Shown piece by piece: positions 1 through 5,600 of a stretch of DNA of 8,703 nt. The notes below the pieces were generated by a model. That model saw only the letters and a list, made by a program, of their open reading frames with translations, was not told the DNA's origin and did not search any database. The number at the start of each line of letters is the position of its first letter. The first letter of the stretch is position 1. This DNA is from Candidatus Bipolaricaulota bacterium. GTDB lineage: Bacteria; Bipolaricaulota; Bipolaricaulia; RBG-16-55-9. The translations under genes and the position numbers were made by a program. Where the stretch lies: positions 1 through 8,703 of the forward strand of contig WFPR01000119.1 in assembly GCA_015487455.1 (NCBI GenBank), written 5' to 3'.

Positions 1-1
1 C

Positions 2-634
2 CTCTACAAGGGGCTTGAAGCTCAGATTGCGGAGGGCGTGGTGACCGCGACGCGGGTGATCACCCGCTCGGCTTCCGAACGAATCGCGAGGTTCGCCTTC
101 GAGTACGCGCGCGCCCGCGGGCGGCGGCGCGTCACCGCCGTCCACAAGGCGAACGTCTTAAAACAAAGCGACGGGCTCTTCTTGGAGGGCGTGCGGGCCG
201 TGGCCCAAGAGTTCAAAGACGTCGAGTACGACGAGGCGCTCGTGGACGCGGCGGCCCTGCATCTGGTGCTGCGCCCGGAGCGCTTCGACGTCCTCGTCAT
301 GCCCAACCTCTACGGGGACATCCTCAGCGACCTGGCCGCGGGGCTGATCGGGGGACTGGGGCTTTGCCCGAGCGCCAATCTGGGCGAAAAGCACGCGCTC
401 TTCGAGCCCGTCCACGGGACGGCGCCCGACCTCGCCGGGCGGGGGATCGCGAACCCGACGGCTGCGATTTTGTGCGGCGCGATGTTGCTGGAGCACCTGG
501 GCTACCTTGAAGAGGCTCAGGGGGTACAGCGGGCGTTGGAGGCTGCCGTAGAAGCGGGCGAGACGACGCCCGACTGGGGCGGTTCCCTCACGACGCGGGA
601 GATGGCCCGGGCCGTGATCCAACGGCTGCGCTAA
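2..634 (+). CDS. NAD-type isocitrate/isopropylmalate dehydrogenase family protein, 5'-truncated
   Basis: Frame 2 is open from the window start to TAA at 632-634, giving 210 residues; roughly 130 N-terminal residues lie upstream. The family oxidises and decarboxylates 2-hydroxy acids with a metal ion and NAD(P) in the cytoplasm. Seen: the first codons read LYKGLE, matching the segment after the family ENTEG motif and including its catalytic Tyr (5-7). The catalytic Lys lies in VHKAN (146-148). Metal-binding Asp residues lie in NLYGDILSD (317-319 and 329-331). The dinucleotide loop HGTAPDLAG (413-439) has Asp where NADP enzymes carry Lys, so NAD is the likely cofactor. VHKANVLKQSDGLFLE and MPNLYGDILSDLAAG resemble NAD-isocitrate, homoisocitrate and archaeal-type isopropylmalate dehydrogenases more than classical bacterial LeuB. 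The substrate-selecting helix is outside the window. Pairing with cimA favours a LeuB-like role; isocitrate dehydrogenase remains possible. Confidence 0.9.
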   Translation, partial: LYKGLEAQIAEGVVTATRVITRSASERIARFAFEYARARGRRRVTAVHKANVLKQSDGLFLEGVRAVAQEFKDVEYDEALVDAAALHLVLRPERFDVLVMPNLYGDILSDLAAGLIGGLGLCPSANLGEKHALFEPVHGTAPDLAGRGIANPTAAILCGAMLLEHLGYLEEAQGVQRALEAAVEAGETTPDWGGSLTTREMARAVIQRLR

Positions 635-650
635 AGGGAGGCAGAGGCGA

Positions 651-2291
651 ATGGCGGAGACGGCGGCAGGAGCGGAAGGCGAGCGCGTCTACGTGTATGA
701 CACGACGCTGCGGGATGGGGCGCAGGGCGCGGGCGTCAGCTTCTCGTTGCTCGACAAGCTCAAGGCGGCCCAGAAGCTCGACGAGGTCGGCGTCGACTAC
801 GTCGAGGGCGGCTGGCCGGGGAGCAACCCCAAGGACATCGAGTTCTTCGAGCGCGTCAAGGACCTCAGGCTGAGGCACGCCAAGGTCGCGGCCTTCGGGA
901 GCACCCGCCGCGCCGACGTCGACGCGGAAGACGACTTGAACTTAAAGCAGCTCGTCAAGGCGGGGACGCCCGTGGCCACGATCTTCGGGAAGAGCTGGCT
1001 CTTTCACGTCCACGAGGTGTTGCGGACCACGCCTCAAGAAAATCTCAGGATGATTCGGGACTCCGTGGCGTTCCTGAAGGCCCACGTGCCCGAGGTGATC
1101 TACGACGCGGAGCACTTCTTCGACGGCTTCAAGGACGACCCCGACTACGCCTTCGAGACCCTAAGGGCGGCCGCGGAGGCGGGGGCCGACTGGCTCGTCT
1201 TGTGCGACACGAACGGCGGCTCCTTGCCCGAGGAGATCTTCGAGATTACTCAGAGGGTGCGTCAAGCGTTTAGGGTCCCGCTAGGGATTCACACCCACAA
1301 CGACGGCGGGCTGGCGGTGGCCAACGCGCTGGCCGCCGTGCGGGCCGGGGCCCGCCACGTCCAGGGGACGATCAACGGCTACGGCGAGCGGACCGGCAAC
1401 GCGGACCTCTGCAGCGTGATCCCCAACCTGACGCTCAAGATGGGCTTTCGGGCGCTGCCCGACCCCGCCAAGCTCAAGCAGCTCACCCCGCTGTCGCGGA
1501 CGATCAGCGAGCTCGCGAACCTGGAGCCCGACCCCCGGCTCCCGTTCGTGGGCGCCAACGCCTTCACCCACAAGGGCGGCACCCACGTGAACGCCATGCT
1601 CAAGAACCCCAGAACGTTCGAGCACATCCCGCCCGAGCTTGTGGGCAACCGCCGTCGTTATGTCTTATCAGAGCTGTCGGGCCGGAGCAACGTGCTGGAG
1701 AAGGCCCGGGAGCTGGGCTTCCGGCTCGCCGACGATGAAGCAAAGCGGCTGCTCGACGAGCTGAAGCGGCTGGAGCACGAGGGCTACCAGTTCGAGGACG
1801 CGGACGCGTCCTTCGAGCTTTTAATTCGAAGGGCGCGGGGCGAGGTGCCCGAGTTCTTCGAGCTGGTGCGCTACCACGTCCAGGGGCACCGCGCCGGCTC
1901 GCGCTCGCGGGCCGAGAAGGCCACGGCCGTCGTCAAGGTGCGCGTCCAGGGCCAAGAGGTCGTCGAGGGGGCGGAGGGCGACGGCCCCGTCAGCGCCCTC
2001 GACAACGCCTTGCGACGGGCGCTGGTCCGCTTCTACCCCGAGATCGAGGGGATGCGCCTCGTCGACTACAAAGTCAGGATTCTGGAGCGGGAGCGGGGGA
2101 CGGCGGCCAAGCCCCGCGTGCTCATCACCACCAAGGACGCTTCGGGCGCGACCTGGAGCACCGTCGGCGTCTCCTACGACATCATCGAGGCGAGCTGGCT
2201 GGCGCTGCGCGACGGCTACGTCTACGGGCTGCTCCACTCCTGCGCCCGCGCCCATTCCCGCCTCCCCCAGACCGCCGGGGCCGGGTCTTGA
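651..2291 (+). CDS. cimA: Citramalate synthase
   Basis: A 546-residue enzyme, usual length for this family, that condenses acetyl-CoA with pyruvate to (R)-citramalate. This is the first step of the threonine-independent isoleucine route, in the cytoplasm. The N-terminal TIM barrel carries DTTLRDGAQ (residues 17-25), the CimA-type segment TIFGKSW (110-116) followed by the HVHEVLRTT stretch, AEHFFDG (153-159), LCDTNGG (184-190), the metal motif HTHND (214-218) and INGYGERTGN (241-250). Residues from about 410 form the LeuA-type C-terminal regulatory domain (EGDGPVSALDN around 442-452, GVSYDIIEASW near the end), where isoleucine feedback would be expected. The TIFGKSW and AEHFFDG context separates it from isopropylmalate and homocitrate synthases. 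Start: ATG preceded by AAGGGAGG (634-641), which overlaps the end of the upstream stop; the gap between genes is 16 nt, so the two are probably one operon. A tail of about 20 residues follows the domain. The TGA stop (2289-2291) lies inside a promoter -35 box. Confidence 0.95.
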   Translation: MAETAAGAEGERVYVYDTTLRDGAQGAGVSFSLLDKLKAAQKLDEVGVDYVEGGWPGSNPKDIEFFERVKDLRLRHAKVAAFGSTRRADVDAEDDLNLKQLVKAGTPVATIFGKSWLFHVHEVLRTTPQENLRMIRDSVAFLKAHVPEVIYDAEHFFDGFKDDPDYAFETLRAAAEAGADWLVLCDTNGGSLPEEIFEITQRVRQAFRVPLGIHTHNDGGLAVANALAAVRAGARHVQGTINGYGERTGNADLCSVIPNLTLKMGFRALPDPAKLKQLTPLSRTISELANLEPDPRLPFVGANAFTHKGGTHVNAMLKNPRTFEHIPPELVGNRRRYVLSELSGRSNVLEKARELGFRLADDEAKRLLDELKRLEHEGYQFEDADASFELLIRRARGEVPEFFELVRYHVQGHRAGSRSRAEKATAVVKVRVQGQEVVEGAEGDGPVSALDNALRRALVRFYPEIEGMRLVDYKVRILERERGTAAKPRVLITTKDASGATWSTVGVSYDIIEASWLALRDGYVYGLLHSCARAHSRLPQTAGAGS

Positions 2292-2316
2292 CATCTCGCG
2301 CGAAGTGTGCTATAAA
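2288..2316 (+). promoter_or_regulatory. Sigma70-type extended -10 promoter of gltBD
   Basis: TTGACA at 2288-2293 is a perfect -35 hexamer. TATAAA at 2311-2316 matches the -10 consensus at five of six positions. The spacer is exactly 17 bp, and TG at 2308-2309 gives an extended -10. Transcription should start near 2322-2325, leaving a leader of about 300 nt before gltB. The -35 box contains the cimA stop codon TGA (2289-2291). The discriminator (ACGCCCCCGC) is strongly GC, a trait of stringently controlled promoters in enterobacteria, though in a GC-rich genome this means little. No sigma54-like or obvious operator sequence was seen nearby. The assignment rests on consensus match alone. Confidence 0.78.
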
Positions 2317-2358
2317 CGCCCCCGCTTTGTGCCGTTCGATCCCGACAAACGTGGACAA

Positions 2359-2517
2359 ATGAACACACCGGCGGCGGAAGGTGCGGAGCCGATGGCCTTG
2401 ATGAGGGTACGGAGACCGGCGCAGGCGCAAACACAGAACCCCCGTGCGGGCAGCCCCTTCCCGCCTTGCCGATTCCGCCCGGCGATCACCTCCCCCTCGG
2501 GGGGAGGGCACGCCTAA
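2359..2517 (+). other. Possible leader peptide ORF (52 codons), doubtful
   Basis: ATG at 2359 opens 52 codons ending at TAA 2515-2517, in the leader and about 35 nt after the predicted transcription start. Only a weak GTGGA stands in front of the ATG. The peptide has no recognised domain, signal peptide or membrane segment. Three of five consecutive residues are glutamine (codons at 2422, 2428 and 2434), just before a GC stem at 2446-2464. This is suggestive because the next gene uses glutamine, but three codons are few and such ORFs arise easily in GC-rich DNA. It may well not be translated. Confidence 0.15.
2489..2507 (+). other. Strong GC hairpin in the gltB leader
   Basis: CCTCCCCC (2489-2496) pairs with the reverse-complementary GGGGGAGG (2500-2507) around a three-base TCG loop (2497-2499). 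This gives 7-8 GC-dominated base pairs. The sequence after it (GCACGCCTAAAG) has no T-tract, so it is not a classical Rho-independent terminator. Its left arm overlaps a segment resembling the 16S rRNA 3' end (2484-2493) that can alternatively pair with the gltB ribosome binding site, which makes a regulatory role possible but unproven. Confidence 0.6.
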
Positions 2518-2612
2518 AGCGCAGAGTGTTCAGCAGTTCCAGCGAGTTCCTCCGCGAGGGTCAACCGTCAGGGCCTTCGTGTCCTGCGTCAGCATGTTCG
2601 GCCAAGCGAGCC

Positions 2613-2622
2613 AAGGGGGTGA
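2613..2622 (+). promoter_or_regulatory. Ribosome binding site that fixes the gltB GTG start
   Basis: AAGGGGGTGA contains AGGGGGTGA (2614-2622), which matches the extended Shine-Dalgarno AGGAGGTGA at eight of nine positions. It lies just before GTG 2626. Its last three bases (TGA, 2620-2622) are also an in-frame stop in the gltB frame, one codon before the GTG. Translation of GltB therefore cannot start further upstream, and GTG 2626 is the earliest possible start. Confidence 0.85.
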
Positions 2623-2625
2623 GCT

Positions 2626-5600
2626 GTGGAGTTGGGGCAGTTGGGTCGGCAAGCACCGCTGTGGGAGCGGGCGCGGGCGAGCTGCGGGGTCGGCCTGATC
2701 GTCGACCTCCGGGGCCGCCGGAGCCGCGGGCTCGTCGAGGACGCGCTCGTGTTGCTGGAGAATTTGGAGCATCGCGGGGCGCGCGGCGCAGAAGAGAATA
2801 CAGGCGACGGCGCCGGCCTTTTAATTCAGAAGCCCCACGAGTTCTTCCGGGCCGTCGTCCCCGAGCTGAGGGCGTTCGGGGAGGACGAGTACGGCGTCGG
2901 CCAGCTCTTCCTGCCCAAGACGGAGGCCCGTCGCGAGCGGCTCAAGGCGCGGATCGAGCGGCTCGTCGGGCGGCGGGGCTTTCGGGCGATCGCCTGGCGG
3001 CCCGTCCCCACGGACGCCGAGGGCGCGGGGCTGGGCGAGACGGCCCGCGCCTCCGAGCCCTGGATTGAGCAGCTCTTCGTCGCGCCCCTCGAGCCCCTGG
3101 CGCCCGACGAGCTGGACCTTCGGCTCTACACGCTGCGCCGGGCCGTCGAGAAGGCGACCCGCCCCGACGTCTACGTCTGCACCCTGAGCCGCCGGGTGAC
3201 CGTGTACAAGGGGCTGCTCACCAACCCGCAGCTGCGCCTCTATTACCCCGACCTGAGCGACCCGCGGGTGCGCTCAAGCATGGCGCTGGTCCACGCCCGC
3301 TTCTCCACGAACACCCTGGGCTCGTGGCCCCTGGCCCAGCCCATGAGGCTGCTGGCCCACAACGGCGAGATCAACACGCTACGGGGCAACCTCAACGGGG
3401 TGCGGGCGCGGGAGGCCGACCTGAGGCACCCCAAGCTGTATGAAGATTGGGACGTCATCAAGCCGGTCACCCACGAGGACCAGAGCGACACGGCCGTGCT
3501 GGACAACGTCGTCGAGCTGCTGGTGCACGCCGGGCGGTCGCTCCCCCAGGCGCTGCGGATGCTCATCCCCGCCGCGCACCGCCACGACCCGTGGCTCTCG
3601 CCCGAGGCCCGCGCCTGGTACGAATATCACGAGCTGATCGTCGAGCCGTGGGACGGCCCGGCCTTCGTCGCCTTCACCGACGGCCACTGGGCCGGCGCCC
3701 TGCTTGACCGCAACGGCTTCCGGCCCGCCCGCTACGCGCTCACCCGTGAGCGCTTGATCGTCAGCAGCGAGGCGGGCGTGCTCCCCTTGAGCCCCCGCGA
3801 GGTGGTCGAGAAGGGCCGCCTGCGCCCCGGCCAGATGCTCCTCTACGACCCCGAGGCCCGCAAGGTGTTGAGCGAGCCGGAGCTGGAGGAGCGGCTCGGG
3901 ATGCGCCGCAAGCGCTACGCCCGCTGGCTCCGCGGGCGGGTGGACCTGGCACCGCTCGTCAAGGCCCAGCGGGCCAGCGATCGCGACGGGCGGGAGGCCC
4001 AACGCCCAGATTCAGATGGAGATGAGGAAGGGCTGGCGGCCCGGCAGCGGGCCTTCGGCTACACCCGCGAGTCGGTGGAGCGGCTGCTGCTCCCGATGGC
4101 CGAGGACGGCAAGGACCCCGTCGGCGCGATGGGCGACGACGCCCCGCCCCCCGCCCTCTCCCGCCAGCCCAAGACGCTGTTCCACTACTTCAAGCAGTCG
4201 TTCGCCCAGGTCACCAACCCGCCGATCGACTACCTCCGCGAGGGGCTCGTCACCTCCCTGGACAGCTTCCTGGGGCCGAAGGGCAACCTGCTGACGGAGG
4301 GCCCCGAGCACGCCAAGCGCCTCCGGCTGGCCTCGCCCGTGCTCCGCCCCCCCGAGCTGGACGCGCTTAAAGCCCAAGGGCGCTTCCCCGTCCGCGAGCT
4401 GGACCTGACCTTTCCTCGATCTCAGAGGCTGGAGGGGGCCGTGGAGGCGCTCCTCGAGGGGGCCGAGCGGGCCGTCCTCGAGGGCGCCCAACTGCTCGTC
4501 CTGACGGACCGCTCGGTCAGCAAGGAGCGCCTGGCGATCCCCAGCCTGCTGGCCACGGCGGGGGTGCACCACCACCTCATCCGCAAGGGCCTGCGGGCAC
4601 GGGCCTCGCTGGTCGTCGAGAGCGGCGAGCCCCATCTGGTGCATCATCTGTGCGTGCTGCTGGGCTACGGCGCCGACGCGGTCTGCCCCTACTTGGCCTA
4701 CGAGACGCTCCGGGCGCTCGTCCCGCCCGACGCGTACGCGGAGGCCGAGAAGCGCTACGTCCACGCCCTCGAGGACGGCCTCCTCAAGGTGATGGCGAAG
4801 ATGGGCATCTCGGTGCTCGAGAGCTACAAGGGCGCCCAGCTCTTCGACGCTTTGGGTCTAGGGCCGCGCCTGATCGAAAAGTTCTTCCCGGGGACGGCCA
4901 GCCCGCTGGGCGGGCTCGAGCTGGAGGACGTCGAGCGCGAGCTGCGGGAGCGGCACGCGCGGGCGTTCGGGCCTCAAGCCCCCGAGGCGCTGCCGCTGGA
5001 GGCGGGCGGCGACCTGTACTGGCGCCGGGACGGCGAGGCCCACCTCTGGACCCCCGAGACGATCGGGACGCTCCAGTGGGCCGCCCGCACGGCCAACCCC
5101 CGCGCGTACAAGATGTTCTCGGAGCTTTGTCGGCGCCAGCTTCAAGAGCTGCAGGCCCTCCGCGGGCTCCTCGAGCTGAACACCGAGAGGGCGAAGCCGA
5201 TCCCCCTCGATCGCGTGGAGCCCGTGGAGGCGATCGTGAAGCGCTTCTTCGCCAGCTCGATGTCGTACGGGGCGCTGAGCCCCGAGGCCCACGAGACGCT
5301 GGCGATCGCGATGAACAAGCTCGGGGCCGTCGCCAGCTCGGGGGAGGGCGGCGAGCCCGAGGAGCGCTACGGCACCGTGGCCGCCTGCAAGAACCGTCAA
5401 GTCGCCAGCGGGCGCTTCGGCGTGACGGTTCGCTACTTAAGAACAGCCTGGCAGCTCGAAATAAAAATGGCCCAGGGGGCGAAGCCCGGCGAGGGCGGCC
5501 AGCTGCCCGGCCATAAGGTCAACGAGGAGATCGCCCGAGTGCGCCACACCGTGCCCGGCGTCGAGCTCATCTCGCCGCCGCCCCACCACGACATCTACTC

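Larger units (their letters stand above)
2292..2625 (+). promoter_or_regulatory. Intergenic region and long 5' leader of gltBD
   Basis: These 334 bp separate cimA from gltB and hold no recognisable protein gene. After the promoter they would form an untranslated leader of about 300 nt, long for an ordinary bacterial mRNA and so a candidate for RNA-level control. Visible elements are: a possible small ORF (2359-2517); a short stem GCGGG (2446-2450) with CCCGC (2460-2464); a strong GC hairpin (2489-2507); a small CCTC/GAGG stem (2549-2559); and a ribosome binding site (2613-2622). I compared it by eye with the glutamine, cobalamin, glycine, THF and ZTP riboswitch cores and recognised none. There is no U-rich terminator. 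What the leader does is not known from the sequence. Confidence 0.55.

Noticed and set aside
2269..2288. Possible terminator at the cimA 3' end (AGACC ... GGTCT)
   Set aside because: Only a 5-bp stem with a 10-base loop, inside coding sequence and with no T-tract; it abuts a promoter -35 box.
2326..2347. tRNA T-arm-like GTTCGATCCC
   Set aside because: The flanking bases do not form the five-pair T stem, and no acceptor or anticodon arms are present.
2489..2520. Rho-independent terminator or attenuator at the GC hairpin
   Set aside because: The stem is strong, but the following bases contain no T-run, so intrinsic termination is not supported.
2317..2625. Known riboswitch (glutamine, glycine, cobalamin, THF, ZTP) or sigma54 promoter in the leader
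   Set aside because: None of the conserved cores of these elements, nor a TGGC-N-TTGC-type sigma54 site, could be found by eye on the + strand.
2466..3068. 200-codon + strand frame spanning the leader and gltB start
   Set aside because: Arg/Pro/Gly-rich, no motifs, and out of frame with the well-supported glutaminase domain of gltB.
4012..4764. 250-codon open frame on the minus strand inside gltB
   Set aside because: Lies opposite the conserved central domain of gltB; low-complexity, Gln/Arg/Leu-rich translation without motifs.
4650..5516. 288-codon + strand frame overlapping gltB
   Set aside because: Arg/Gly/Ala-rich translation typical of an out-of-frame reading; the gltB frame here carries conserved catalytic-domain motifs.
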